Part shown: piece after piece, positions 26,001-60,951 of the stretch
How positions within the stretch are numbered: the first letter of the stretch is position 1
Layout of the letters: every line of letters begins with the position of its first letter
Origin: Branchiostoma belcheri
Taxonomy: Eukaryota > Chordata > Leptocardii > Amphioxiformes > Branchiostomatidae
Length of the DNA stretch: 64,000 bases
Direction of reading: 5' to 3'
NCBI RefSeq assembly: GCF_001625305.1
Contig: NW_017804187.1
Coordinates: forward strand, 1,631,766-1,695,765
Translations under genes and position numbers: made by a program
Notes under the pieces: generated by a model
Database searches by the model: none
Told to the model about the DNA's origin: nothing
Seen by the model: only the letters and a program-made list of their open reading frames with translations

Positions 26001-29000
26001 GGACCCTTCATCTTGACCAAGAGGTTGGGAGTTTGCTCACCCGGCAAGCATGCTATTTAAAAGGATTACAGTCCTTAGGACAGGATGTTAAGCTGTGGTC
26101 CACTGTTCATTGTGCTAGTTGAAAAGAGCTAGGGGAATTTCCCCGGTACAATGAACCTGTGAATACTGTACATAACGTCTGTCTTCTCTGTTACGTCTAG
26201 TGGAAGTTTAGCTCTTAAGTGAGATAAAAACTGACCACCTTCACTGCATCAGTTCCATTTATTCTTATTTATTTATTTATTTCTGTCATACAGGGTGGCC
26301 CATTAAGTGATTACACTTCTTTCCAATGGGTCCCTGTTTTACACAACAAAACACAACAGTCACAGTTCTTCTGTTACACTAAGTTACTGCTTAGTACCAT
26401 GAAGTAACTTTCTTTCTTTCCGTCCTCCCCAGTTTCCTGAGCACATTGCTGACCGCGGTGCTGACTCATCACCTGGCGTGGGTTCCCACGGTTACACCGG
26501 CAGGTGCCACGCCCCCCAGCAGGACATACCTGGACAAACACTCATCAAAAACGGTGAGGACACACAGTCAGCTTTTAACACAAAGACCTTCAGATGTACA
26601 TATAAACCAGGCTTTAAGAATCTGCTGTAACTAGTTCTGTCAGTTCATTTTAGTGGTGCTGAAGAAGAGGCACACATTCAGATTTACATTGTACATGTAA
26701 ACTAGGCTTTGAACACAATGCAGCGTATGCCACTACCCGGATGTCTAACCTTTGTAAGCATAAACAACACTCTTCCAAAATGGAAAAGCCAGACATTCAG
26801 ATGAACATTGTAAAACTACATGTACATGTAGGAATTGAGCACATGCATTGCCAACATTAACAACTGAGTGTATCTCACTACCTGAATGTCTAGCCTTTGT
26901 TAATAAGTAAGTATAAACAACATTCCTCATAGAATCTGTGTAGTGACTCTATCTTTATTTTTACAAAAATCAATGTTCTGATTTTTCTCTCCAGCTGGAC
27001 ATGCTAGCCAAGACCCACCCCTATAATCCACTTTGGGCACAACTCAGGTGAGAGTATGCATGTTATGGCCAATATTTACTCTCAGGGTAAAACTACTAAA
27101 AGTCAAATTCTGAATTTTCTGACTGACTGCAGTTTTTTACTTTTTGACTGCATGATTCTGCACTTAGAAATCGTTATGCAAGAATTCAGGATGCAGGAAA
27201 GACCTTTTTCCACAGGAATTCGAAGAATAATGTTCTAAACTTCTGCCAATGTTGCTGCCTTTCCCAGTGACCTGTATGGTGCAATAGGCTACCCCATCAA
27301 ACTCGCGCGGACGGTGGTGACTGGGAGGAAGGCAGAACTCGTCAATCGGCTTCTCTACCTGCTCAGCTACTTCATTCGCTGCAGTGAGGTGGGTTTACTT
27401 GTTTTTCTTTATTTTGTGTTAACGTATATTTTTTATTCACAGGAAAACATATAGGATAGAGAAGACATGATTTGTTAAAACAGACGTTACATTTCGATAA
27501 CATAAAAAAGTATGAGAAACTATTTTAAGCTGTGACTGCGACTGCAACTTTTTAAACAGTCGTGTTGGTGTTGAAAACTGTTTCTGTTTTGACTGATTTC
27601 TGTCAGGATCCGTGGCACTTCTTGGTATTTGCTTTTGTTCTTTCTGCAATAAAACAGCCCCCATGTTTTCTGCCCCTCTATGAAGAAAGCTGTGATTGTT
27701 GCAACTTTTTTAGCACTCAATTTTTTTTCTGTCTATCCCTGAAGGTCCATGAGAATTCGGAGGAACGTGACGAAACAGGAGAAAGTGCGGGGAAACCCGA
27801 GCTCCACTCGTGCCTGGTGTGTGGGGAGGAGAGCGGTGCTGAGTACGTTCTCGTGTCAAAAGAGGAGGAAGGTTTGTGGACTTTAACTTTTTAAAACATC
27901 TGAGGCCTATGAAAAAAATGTTGTTTTTCCTGTTTCCTGACAGACCCTACAAAAACTGCCGACCCTAGCCTTTTTTTTTGTGGATCCTGCAAGGGACATG
28001 AATTTTTCAAGCTGATCGACCTTTTCTAGCTCCATGGCCTGACACTTGATTGATGAAACGTTGTACAGTTTTCCAACATTGACATTGAAACTATCCCGTG
28101 TCAACTAACACCACGCAATTTAGCACCTGGCTGCCATGTGGGATTTGCTGTACATTCTGTATCTGTATCGATATAGCCGGTATAACCGTCCTTCGGCGTA
28201 ACACACCAGCTTCGCAGGCACGCGGCGCGGCGGCAGCTGGCTATATCACACCGAACGACTCGTTACACTCAATCTTTGCACATTTGATTGCACATTAATA
28301 TGTAATGTATTCTAAATTGTACTAACCAAAATTATTGTTATTATTATCATCAAGGTTTCGCTTCCATGATCGACACTGGCTGTTCTTCCGACGCAGACGA
28401 AGCGAACGACAGACGGATGCCCGACGCAGCCAACAGGCTGACTCCGCAGAGGAGAGACTCGAACGAGAGTAACAACAACACTGTGGTGTGTCGGGAGTCT
28501 CCTACTGAACTGCAGGTGAGTACTATACGTAGTAAAACAGTCTGGACCAAGAGGTTGGGAGTTTGAATCCCGGCTGTGTTGCCCAACTGACATGCACGCT
28601 ACTGGAAAGGATCACAGTCCTTAATAGGATGGGACCAGTAGTGTACGTAGTCAAACAGTTAGAGAACCTGCCTCTGGACCAAGAGGTTGGGAGTTCGAAT
28701 CCCAGCTGTTGTTGCTCACCCGACATGAACGCTGCTTGCAAGTGAGTCACAATCCTTAGGACAGGATGTTAAGGACGTAGTCCTCAGTGCACCTTATATA
28801 TCAAAAAGAGCTACAGTAGCTGGAATTCCCAGTATGTGTCAAAAAGAGCTAGGGGAATTTAGCTGACAGATCGAACCTGTAAATAATGTACATATAGCGT
28901 CTGTCTTTGTCAGGACCAGTGAAAAAGTAGCTCCTCAGTGAGCCGAACTAGTTTTAAACTAAACTAGATGATTTAAATTTTCTTTCTTCTTTTCCCAGGA

Positions 29001-32000
29001 GGCCAGGCTGGAAAACGTCTCACACGTGCAGAGAATTTCCCCAAGATTCGAGAGGACGTCGGACACGTTAGTTGATGCAGCTAGCAGCAGCGTGCTGTCA
29101 GTAGGTAAGGAGGGCGGCATGGTGTCACCAACACGGCAACTAGACGAGCAAGAGAGGTACAGATACGCCAGGATGGCTTCTAAAGAAGGGAGCATCAGCA
29201 TGCTAGATGAGTATTTTGATGGAGAGACTGAAGCGAAAACGATGGACGACATTCAGGACGAGTTGATCAGGCAGTCTCAGGAAGAACAGAGGACGGCCTG
29301 TGATGGACACGGAGAATCAGACAGGCACTTGGAGGATGCGCAGAGGACTGCCCTGTCAGACTTATCCAGACCTGTAACGTTAGAAGGAATAGACATTTGC
29401 GAGGTAGAGTCGCATGGAAGAGCGTTGCTCTCTCCTGACGCCCTCAGCCCTGTCGACGAAGTGCCTACACCTGTTGTGTCGTGCGCGGGCACACCTGTTG
29501 TTGTTTCACCTGTATCAGGTGCTGCAACACCTGCCACGCTCTCCCCAAGAACTTCCCCTGCGCCCACAGTGGTTCCCAAGGAAGGTGCGGTAATTTCCAC
29601 ACAGGCTTTCACGGACGCCATGTTTGAAGGCTCCACTGATAGTACAATCACAAACACTAGTTTTACCACTAGCTGTGAGAGTGCTCGGACTGCCACGCAA
29701 ACACCTGTGCAGGTGGAGCAGACGGAGCAAACGGATGGAGTTTTCAGTTGGAAAGAGGGAGAGGAAGAGGAGGCTGGGGTGTCTGACTTGCCGGATAGGA
29801 AAATGTCCTATTGCAGTTCTCATGGAGATCAACAGGAGGCTCTGCCAGATGACCTCCCCATGCCAAGGTAGGATGATGATGTACTGTGTATGTTCACCAG
29901 CTCAGAGTTGTTGAAACAGCCTCTGGCTGCAGTCATTCTTTCTTATGTTGTGTGATATTCACACACACACATGTTGTGTAATATTGCCTTTTGTAATTAT
30001 ATAGTTGATACAATAAGGAGATACCATAAAGCCCATGACTTAAACAGTGCAATGAACACTAAGTTTGTATGGTTTTTGATGTTTCTTTGTTGTATTTTTT
30101 AGGTCTAAATCAGTGCAGAATCCTCAGCAGAGATTGGAGTCTAACTTCGGAAGGTCTCTCCTAGCTGGGTAAGAATTCATTTTTGCATCACTGCAAACAT
30201 TTCAAGATCTACAGTTGCTTAAAAATGGTACCGCTGAATTTGTGACATTTTTTTATCAGGGCTCGAAATACTTTCATTCTTCATACCTGCACTGTTGCAG
30301 GTTGTACTAAAGACCATACTGCCCTAAAAGTATGATCCAGACATTTTGTACCCTCCTCTACGCATAGCTACAGTGAAAAGTACCTTCATGTATCTATAGT
30401 AGACTGACCTAAGCTGAGAAGGGGAGCAAGGGGCCAGATCCTGGCCTGAGCACTTAGGCAGGACCTAGGTTTACATTGCTCTTCTCTTCTAATGTCCTGA
30501 AGTGCACAATGTCCTTAAATTGTGCCTTCCTCTCCTCACATCTACATTGAAAAGTACCTAGTATGTAGTATATATCAGTATTAGTAACTGACTGAGTATT
30601 TATAGCAGACCTAAACATTGCTCTTCTAATCTGATGTCCAGAAGTGTGTATGATATGCTACTATGTGCCAAATGGCTACCTTAGGATGCTAAAGATTATG
30701 TGTGTGATAATCCTTGAATTTTTAACCCCACAGCTACAGTGAGAAGTACCTTCCCGACTTTGTCCTGCTGGGGACGGGTGATGCTGACTTCAGGCAGCAG
30801 CTACAGACAGACCTGCAACTTGCCACACAGACATCAGTTCTCGACGAACCAATCGCAGAGGCCGTCTGCATCGTGGCGGACACAGACAGATGGTAAACAT
30901 GCGTTTGTTTGTTTGTTTGTTTTTCATAGTAGCAGTACATAATAACATTTGCTATATACAGGACACTGACATGTTGCACTGAGATGGGCCTTGACTTTGT
31001 GTTTAAATTTCTGTAAGTCCCTGCTATTTACTCAAACACATTCACATACATGTATATGGTGACAGGAGTCTAAATGCCTACTATGAAATTGCACCATTAT
31101 GTAACCTAACAGCAGTCACTATGGTGACAGACGTCAACAAATGAGGCCATTGGCCAGATCAGAGGTCACTGTTTGGAGAAGAAGAGGAAGAGGAGGAAAC
31201 TGAGCAAAAACAATATGTTTTCCTTTGGTAAACATAAAATATGATTTCCTTTTGTTATTTGGATTCTGAAAGTGAATGTTTACTAACCTTGCCCCCCCCC
31301 TCTCCAGGACTGTCCAGCTGTACTCCAGCCAGAAGAGGGGCGACAAGCCTGCTGCTGATGTCATGGGGTCATCTCAGGTCAGCGGTATCCTGCAGTCCGT
31401 GGCCAACCTGTACAGACTCAAGATGCCGGCCGAGTTTGTAAGTATCAAATTACACAGATCACCTGGAAACTTGATATGTAAGTTCAGGGCATTATGTTAA
31501 TAAGTCTGCATTTCAAGTTTTTGTTAAAATGTGGAGTCCAGTTAGCTTTTGAAAATAGGAAATGATACTTAATTTTTTTCTTGACTGTCCTAGGAGAAGA
31601 GAAGAAGAATAACATTTGAAAAGTAAATAGAAAAACAAAAATTGAGATGGACAAACAAACTTGAATGTGAAAGAATTTTCCAGATGCCTTTTATTGTGCA
31701 GTTGCCTTTTATTATTATTCTTTATTCATATAATGGATATTGCAGACACCCAGAAAAGATGAAATGATAGTAAGACTAAATAGCCTTTTGCAGCCTTATG
31801 TGTATGGGCCTTGTGTGGATGTGAGAATTGACCTTGACATGACCTTTCCCCCCTTTCTTAGTGCCTGATGCATCTTGAGGACCGTCTCCAGGAGTTGTTC
31901 TTTAAGAGTAAGATGTTAGCGGAGTACCTGAGAGGTCACACAAGGGTCACCATCAAGGAGCTGTCAGCGTGCGTGGGGTAAGGAACAATTGGGTTGTCTC

Positions 32001-32342
32001 AGGGTTGAATTTGTGTGGATAAAAATTGTTTTCTGACATGAATGCTCATCTGCTTATGAATGTGAATTTGAATGGATGATGCACTACTGCATTGCATGTT
32101 TGTTGCAATGCAGTAGTGACTACGTGTGTGTCCGTGTGTGTATGTTTGTGTGTGTGTGTCTGTGTGTGTTTATTTGTTTTGTCTTACCTGCAAAGCAGTA
32201 CTTGAAAAGGGGGTGAAGCGAGCCATCTCTGATATCCTTGTTTTTTTGTTTCTTTTTTCCAAGGATTGAGTCGAGCGACCTTCCTCTGCTGACAGCGGTG
32301 GCCAGCACCCACTCCCCTCACGTGGCCATGAGTCTGGTCTGA
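17004..32342 (+). CDS. FNIP: Folliculin-interacting protein (FNIP1/2 orthologue)
   Basis: Partner of folliculin (FLCN); the complex is a lysosomal GAP for RagC/D and links AMPK to mTORC1. Twenty-two coding exons join in frame (3,270 nt, 1,089 residues): 17004-17095, 17186-17215, 19194-19317, 20110-20220, 21865-21965, 22201-22263, 22664-22836, 23431-23603, 24094-24197, 24763-24886, 25732-25904, 26433-26553, 26995-27047, 27268-27388, 27745-27871, 28355-28515, 28999-29867, 30103-30168, 30734-30892, 31308-31437, 31862-31977, 32264-32342. Landmarks shared with vertebrate FNIPs: [126 protein letters not shown] and [19 protein letters not shown]. Exon 17 (869 nt) is the disordered loop with [16 protein letters not shown]. 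The start [14 protein letters not shown] parallels the vertebrate N-terminus. The single copy is consistent with divergence before the FNIP1/FNIP2 split. Confidence 0.96.
17589..17767. mobile_element. MITE with long inverted repeats
   Basis: 179 bp in FNIP intron 2. The outer about 65 bp on each side are inverted copies starting TACTCTCCAAG (…GGTTTGGGTTTTGGGGGTAT…). It is flanked by GACTTTGTT at 17580-17588 and 17768-17776, a 9-bp target duplication (8 or 9 depending on where the end is set). The family is uncertain: 9-bp duplications suggest Mutator-like, 8-bp hAT. Confidence 0.85.
17990..18310. repeat. Diverged tandem duplication in FNIP intron 2
   Basis: The ordered words TTTTGTCA.ACAAGTTTATTTTCT, AGTCTTGACCCCATTAAAAA, TTTGACATAA and GAATGGGCC appear twice, about 165 bp apart. 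Confidence 0.75.
19351..19765. mobile_element. hAT-like inverted-repeat element carrying a retroelement fragment
   Basis: 415 bp with about 30-bp inverted ends (TAGCCTGGGTGCCAAACCCA …). It is flanked by TTTGGAAA and TTTGGAAT, a 7-of-8 target duplication. Inside is a short frame reading [20 protein letters not shown], which resembles the tail after a GIY-YIG nuclease in some retroelements, followed by a CTGATGA … TGAAA segment. It looks like a composite element. The frame match is from memory of the family and needs a search. Confidence 0.65.
20266..20420 (+). mobile_element. LINE 3' ORF fragment
   Basis: Reads [20 protein letters not shown] then [19 protein letters not shown] and a stop, the typical C-terminal tail of RT-encoding LINE ORFs (KKDI.ELGL…DRAAWR). 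5' truncated, in FNIP intron 4. Confidence 0.7.
21460..21600. repeat. Dispersed repeat fragment
   Basis: The segment with CAATAGGAGCTCAGGATTCT occurs twice here about 50 bp apart. It also occurs inverted in DDX46 intron 19 at about 44490-44560, together with GGAGGCCCAATCAG, which also occurs near 22448. The family is unknown. Confidence 0.55.
22845..23040 (-). mobile_element. tRNA-derived SINE (family 3)
   Basis: The minus strand reads TGGCATGATGGCGGAGTG (A-box region), then GTCCCAGGTTCAAATCC (B-box), then a non-tRNA body, in FNIP intron 7. A fragment of similar text lies near 55049-55099. Confidence 0.6.
23226..23280 (+). repeat. Pseudo-exon copy of FNIP exon 8 acceptor
   Basis: CTCCCAG followed by CTGCCTCTAACAGTAGCCTG and GTGACTCCAACAGTTTCCACC repeats the 5' edge of exon 8 (23431 onward) including the splice acceptor. 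Relative to the exon it has a deletion joining ACTCC to CAACAGTTTCCACC. It lies 205 bp upstream of the true exon. Confidence 0.85.
24187..24500 (+). repeat. Tandem copies of FNIP exon 9 donor edge
   Basis: GAGAGCAGCAG|GTATGGTCC at the true donor (24197/24198) is followed 109 bp later by AAGCAACAG|GTATGGTCC with a matching intronic tail (TTTTCCT.TAGTGGTT … GTCCACT). A more diverged third copy begins near 24425. Confidence 0.8.
24845..25246 (+). repeat. 71-bp repeat x6 containing FNIP exon 10 end and donor
   Basis: Copies begin CTGAGGAAAACTTCACAGTA at 24845, 24916, 24988, 25059, 25130 and 25201. Each holds the last 42 coding bases of exon 10 ([14 protein letters not shown]), the donor GAG|GTGAGTT and 24-25 intronic bases. 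Only the first belongs to the exon; the others follow an in-frame TGA if the intron is retained. Six nearly identical competing 5' splice sites result. Confidence 0.95.
25985..26225 (+). mobile_element. SINE (family 4) copy
   Basis: It shares CTTGACCAAGAGGTTGGGAG, CCTTAGGACAGGATGTTAAG, AAAAGAGCTAGGGGAATTT and GTACATA.CGTCTGTCTT with the copy at 28530-28935, but with a deletion in the B-box region. It lies in FNIP intron 11. Confidence 0.7.
26560..26930. repeat. Diverged intronic tandem repeat
   Basis: Words such as CATTCAGAT, ACATTGTA, TAACCTTTGT, AAGCATAAACAACA.TC recur in order with a spacing of about 160 bp in FNIP intron 12. No exon edge is included. Confidence 0.6.
27903..28100. mobile_element. 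Truncated Harbinger-like element end
   Basis: It begins GGCCTATGAAAAAAATGTTG and matches the terminal part and internal words (GATCGACC, AGCTCCATG, TGATGAAACGTTGTACA) of the full element at 49762-51003. Only one terminus is present. Located in FNIP intron 15. Confidence 0.6.
28530..28935 (+). mobile_element. SINE (family 4), partially duplicated
   Basis: Two B-box-like segments (GGGAGTTTGAATCCCGGCTG and GGGAGTTCGAATCCCAGCTG) lie 129 bp apart, followed by one shared tail. The head is therefore duplicated. Located in FNIP intron 16. Confidence 0.7.
30366..30762 (+). repeat. Tandem copies of FNIP exon 19 acceptor edge
   Basis: ATAG|CTACAGTGAAAAGTACCTTC at 30368 and a diverged CTACATTGAAAAGTACCT at 30542 precede the true CACAG|CTACAGTGAGAAGTACCTTC at 30734. 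Spacing is 174 and 192 bp. Confidence 0.8.
31040..31250. repeat. Dispersed repeat shared by FNIP and DDX46 introns
   Basis: The series GACAGGAGTCTAAAT, TATGTAACC.AAC, CCATGGTGACAG (here ACTATGGTGACAG), TGTTTGGAGAAGAAGA and AAAAACAATATGTTTT is found again in order at 56720-56900. A shorter version, with GTTACCATGGTGA, is near 47220-47285 and inside the 53.4-53.7 kb array. Confidence 0.65.
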
Positions 32343-34200
32343 ACCACTCCAAACCAGACCAAACCGGTTGCAGCTGGATTGAACCAGTCCAAACTGCTTA
32401 AAGCTGGATCAAACCAGTCCAAACCAGTTGAATCTGGATCAAACCGGTTACAGCTGGATCAAACCAGTCCAAAACCGGTCACAGCTGGATCAAACTGCCT
32501 GCTGCTATGTGCCTCGTCTGGACAAGTCCAAACTTCTTCCAGCTGGATCCAACCACTCTCCCATCTCCAAAGTATTGTTAAGCTTACAGTAATACGACTC
32601 TTGTACATCTTTACCATGTAAACTACTGTATATCTACTATGTGGCCAGGTTTTATTTTGTACAAAGCCTGGTTTGTTGGTAAAAAAACAGTTGGTACTGA
32701 TACACTGGACACACTGTACATCCTCGAGTGTTCTTTTCAGGTCTTCCAGGGCAGATTTTGGTGTTCTTGTCTGTGCCAAAAGGAACAACACAGGGCATTG
32801 AAAGCATTGACTTGTCAGACACATAACTTGGTGTTGTGAGGTAAAATGTACACTTACATGTACCAAAGGGCTCTTTGATAGTCACATTTTGATACGTTTT
32901 GTAAGAAGTGGGCAAACTGCCATCACCTGTCCATGTCTCGTGCCCCAGAAAAAAATGACGTGCCTTGAAAAGTTCTGTCGTTCGTGTCCATCCCACCATT
33001 TGTACCTAACACACTCTGTGATTGGCCAAAGTACATCACATGACACACGACCTTTAACCTGGATGTAGTAATTTTGACACTGGTACATTTTGTACTCTGG
33101 TATATGTAAAGAATTGCCAATATACATTGTAAAATGGACCATGGATATCTGTATCCACCCAAAGAATTACTATGCAATATCTTTTACTTGTTAGCCAGAA
33201 AAGTCGCCAAGACATATGTCATATATTGTTATTGTTAACAAAAAAGTGCTGGCAGGAGGTCTGAATAGTGTTTGGGTAGGGAAACTTGTATATTTGTGTA
33301 CATATGGAAAACTGTGCCCCTGCCATGTTCTGTATCTGAGACAGAGAGAGAAGCTACTAATACTGAGAATCCATGACTTTTGTCAGATGTTCCAAGCCCC
33401 CCATTTTGAAATTTGGGACTTGTTCGAGCGATATACTAAGTTGAAAAAAATACAACGGAAATGTAAAACAATCCTATGGATGTCAAGTTGCCATAGATGC
33501 TGAGATTTAGTAAGAGACGTTTGGCAAAAAGTGGAGGCCTTTGGTTGTGAGATAAGAAAAGCTTTGGCTTGTTCGTGCCTGTAAGTTGTAATTTCTCTGT
33601 AAATCGACCTGGCATTGCAATGATTTGAAATCTTGATGGATTCATCCTGAGTTGTATTAAGTTGTGTTTTAGTTATGAAGCAAACCTGAAGTTGCAATCA
33701 AGATTGATGCTTACACCATTGCAAGCACAGTTCACACTGTCCAAGACCACATGAACCATAAAATCTGGTCTATGTGGACTTAATGGTTGTGTCAATGGGA
33801 AAATTGTCCAAGATTTTGGTGGTCACATTGGCCAAGTAATTCCTATGGTCATATGTACAGGTTTGAGACTGTATTTCTTTTGACACTAAGTTGTTGCAAT
33901 GTGTTAAACTTTCAATGTCCTTAGAAAAGAGGATGACATGAAAAGTTTGGTCAGTTGTGGTGGCAAAGTTGACAATTGTTAATTCTTACCTATAGTACAC
34001 ATGTATGTCCTTTAGTTTCTTATGGTGAAGCATAAATAATACCTCAGATGGTGTAAGATTTTTGTACAAAGTGGGGGAGGCAGATCTATGTGCAATGGAT
34101 GTGTAAAATTGCCTGGGATTGAACATGTAACGTTACGTGTTCATGTAAGTGTAGTTACTGTACAGAGGTGAGGAGGAAAATAACTTATTTGGAAATAAAG
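32343..34200 (+). other. FNIP 3' UTR, beginning with a minisatellite
   Basis: Immediately after the stop, degenerate units built on CAAACCAGTCCAAACC.GTT and AGCTGGATC repeat to about 32560. The rest has no coding signal and ends at AATAAA (34194-34199). Untranslated status is inferred from gene context. Confidence 0.65.
34194..34199 (+). promoter_or_regulatory. Candidate FNIP polyadenylation signal
   Basis: AATAAA within GGAAATAAAGGCATTTCAC, the last strong plus-strand signal before the convergent DDX46 transcript end. Confidence 0.5.
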
Positions 34201-34503
34201 GCATTTCACTTAATAGATTGAGACTGACTCGTCGTGACTATGTATTTTAACCATTGTTGACAGAACCTTAAGCATACAATGCAATGGATTACAATTGTAA
34301 CAAAAATATGCATGTTGTTGCCAACATTTCCTCTTATGTAATTTTGAAAACCTGTGCATGTTTGAGTGAGAGTATGCATGAGTACAAACGTATGTGTGAA
34401 TGCGTGCATTTGTGTCACAATGTAAACTTCAAGAATATCTTATATACATGTAGGAATATCAGGAATGATTTAATATAACCAAAGTACAGAAGTTTAGAAA
34501 GCA

Positions 34504-34509
34504 TTTATT
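34504..34509 (-). promoter_or_regulatory. Candidate DDX46 polyadenylation signal
   Basis: TTTATT on the plus strand is AATAAA on the minus strand, about 1.6 kb after the DDX46 stop. A nearer AATAAA on the minus strand is at 35718-35723, so the transcript end is uncertain. Confidence 0.35.
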
Positions 34510-35879
34510 TACAGAACAAAACATGGAAAAATCCTCATTTTCCAACAAAGTTCAGTCAGTACAGGTCCTACAGTAGAAAAATTTATATGTGACCAGTTCT
34601 ACAGAGCTACACACATGTAGACAGTTGAAGAAAGCTTCAAGTTGACTTAATTTTATCACATCTGACAATTTACAAAATACACTTTCTGTGCGAGGTCCTA
34701 GTAATACTGTATAACCTCAACCGCCATAAGAAAAAGACTTATAGATCCAGTACCTTAATAACTAGAAGTACTGGTCTTTTCACAAAATACATTCAACATG
34801 CAGCAAATTTGCCGTTTACGACATTCAAGTATTTTAACCCCCTTCACATAGAAGTACATCATACATTTAGTAGTGAATATGAAAACTAATATTGTGGTTG
34901 ATTCTCATTTCTTTGTAATGTGTCTTCAGAATCTTACTAGGCCCATGACTTTAAACGTAAACGTACAAAAATCTGTGATCAAAATTCTTACATACGTCAA
35001 CATAGAATGTGAACAATTCACACAACTGGACAAAACATTCAATGGACAATTCTACTATACATGTACATCCTACATTGTACATGGACACATGTAAACTAGG
35101 GCAGAGCGGTTCACATTGGTAACATTGAAAACAACTTTCATATTGTCCCATACATGCAGAAGTCAATAATACCAGGTAAAATTTCTTTCCAAGCAGAATT
35201 TGACCTGTCGTACATTTTTGCCCACTTTATACTTTCCTCAAATGGTGCAATTTTTGCACAAGATGTTTTACCATATACTAGTACCAAAGACAGTACCCCT
35301 ATATAATGTCCTTGCTTACACCAGTCAATATAAGCACTTGAAAAATGAAACTACACAATATCATCATCAAAGCTTGCATACTGTGAATTTTGCACTCAGT
35401 ACTTTTGACACAAAGTTGACCCACTGTACAAAGTACAAAATGATGTCTGTATAAGATATAACATGAGAAGCTGGCAGTCAAGTTTTTCTTTTTTGGACTT
35501 GGAACACAAACCCTTCCACTTAAAATATTTTACATGTGACAAACTTACTCCTAATGTATACCTTGCATATGTTACCCTCAATGAGCTAGGAAAACAACTA
35601 GAAAGGATACCACTGTGTGAGATACTGATAGCTTATTTCACAGGCAAAGAACAGTGCCACCTGCATTACATTGTGTACTTATAACTCTACACCATACATG
35701 TAGTTATAGTGTACAAATTTATTACTTGCATACAGTTTGGAAACCCAGTCAGACACATCCAAGCAACTCTTACTCTTGTAGAATCTTCATATAGAATATC
35801 ACTACTTATTCTTTTAGCTGGAACACACTGCTATCATACATGCATCTAGTGATCTGTGTTTATAAGGTTTTATGGGGAG

Positions 35880-36099
35880 GGGGGCAACTGGCTACATGAC
35901 CTTGTATCTGCCCTTGTCAGTTCTATGGGGGAGGGGGGCTCCTGCCTACATGACCTTGTATCTGCCCTTGTGAGATCTATGGGGGAGGTGGGCTCCTGTG
36001 TTCATGACCTTGTATCTGCCCTTGTGAGATCTATGGGGGAGGGGGCGCCTGTGTCCATGACCTTGTATCTGCCCTTGTGAGTTCTATGGGGGAGGGGGG

Positions 36100-36125
<26 letters not shown>
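35880..36125 (-). repeat. 54-bp repeat x5 containing the DDX46 C-terminus and stop
   Basis: The words TGACCTTGTATCTGCCCTTG recur at 35897, 35951, 36005, 36058 and 36105 with TCTATGGGGGAGGGG between. The 36105 copy is the real end of the last exon (minus strand GRYKVM then stop); the others lie downstream in the 3' UTR. Related copies also sit upstream in the intron at about 36830-37045. Confidence 0.9.
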
Positions 36126-60104
<23,979 letters not shown>

Positions 60105-60420
60105 CTTTGTAAAAACGTTCACTACACGATCCTCTGACCTATGGCTGCCGTAAACTGGCACAAAACTGTCGTAAAAACCGCCATATTTTATAACTGAGTG
60201 GAGCAGTTTTTGTGCTTATTTCATCGATAATTATGGATCAGAATGTTATGAAAATTATTTCTATTAATAATCCATATCAATAAGTTATCGATCGTCACGG
60301 AAGTGACCAGGATTTTAGTGTCGTAAATGTCCCCCAGTTTGCCGTTAACCGTACCAGACATGCGTACTTCCTTGCGCGTTGGTTCACACTAAACTTTTCA
60401 AAGGTAAGAAAATTGACAAG
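60105..60420. promoter_or_regulatory. Probable bidirectional promoter, DDX46/GAR1
   Basis: The DDX46 ATG (60104, minus) and a probable GAR1 leader exon ending at CAAAG|GTAAGA (about 60411, plus) leave about 300 bp. It contains a YY1-like AATATGGCGG (minus strand, about 60178-60187) and TATCGAT at about 60287, with no TATA box. The shared-promoter reading is inference from spacing. Confidence 0.5.
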
Positions 60421-60732
60421 AATTTCCAGCTGATTTATATACTTAATGGTAGATTTCATGTTTGTTTCTGTTTGCTAAATATTAGTGTAAACGTTTCTTT
60501 GAAGTGAAATGCCCAGTTAATTTTGGACTTGAGAGAAAATCGCTTTGTTTAAAAGCCGGTGGGGAGGGGGGCAGCCATATACACGTGTGTGCCTGCAGCT
60601 GAAAGTAGAAATTTCTAAACAAAGTTTGTTCGTGGGTTTTTCTTGGTTTTCCGCGTTTTGTTGATCTTCTCTAGCTTTCAAAAGTTTAAGACATGTATAT
60701 CAGAGTTATCAACCAAGAATTGAGGTGTTGAA

Positions 60733-60870
60733 AAACTCGTATTTCCCCAGAACTATCGTAGACTGGAACTCGTTGCCACCAAGCACAGTTGGGGCATGTC
60801 ACTAAAAAGCTTTAAACAACTCCTGCAATTAAATGTACAAAGATTAGGTGGTTATACTGACTATACTGAT
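60733..60870 (+). mobile_element. LINE 3' ORF remnant
   Basis: Reads NSYFPRTIVDWNSLPPSTVG and, after a frame break, SLKSFKQLL, the typical C-terminal tail of LINE reverse transcriptase ORFs (FFPRTI.DWNSLP … S.FK..L). It lies in the leader intron of GAR1. Confidence 0.7.
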
Positions 60871-60951
60871 ACAAAAATAGTACAGAAACAATTAACGTTT
60901 ACTTAAACTTGAGTTAATTATGCCGTTTTCCAGGTTTACCAGCGTGCAGTG

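Noticed and set aside
29277..29832. Minus-strand frames opposite FNIP exon 17
   Set aside because: The plus strand is a continuous 869-nt exon in phase with its neighbours and with a FNIP-specific motif; the antisense frames are incidental.
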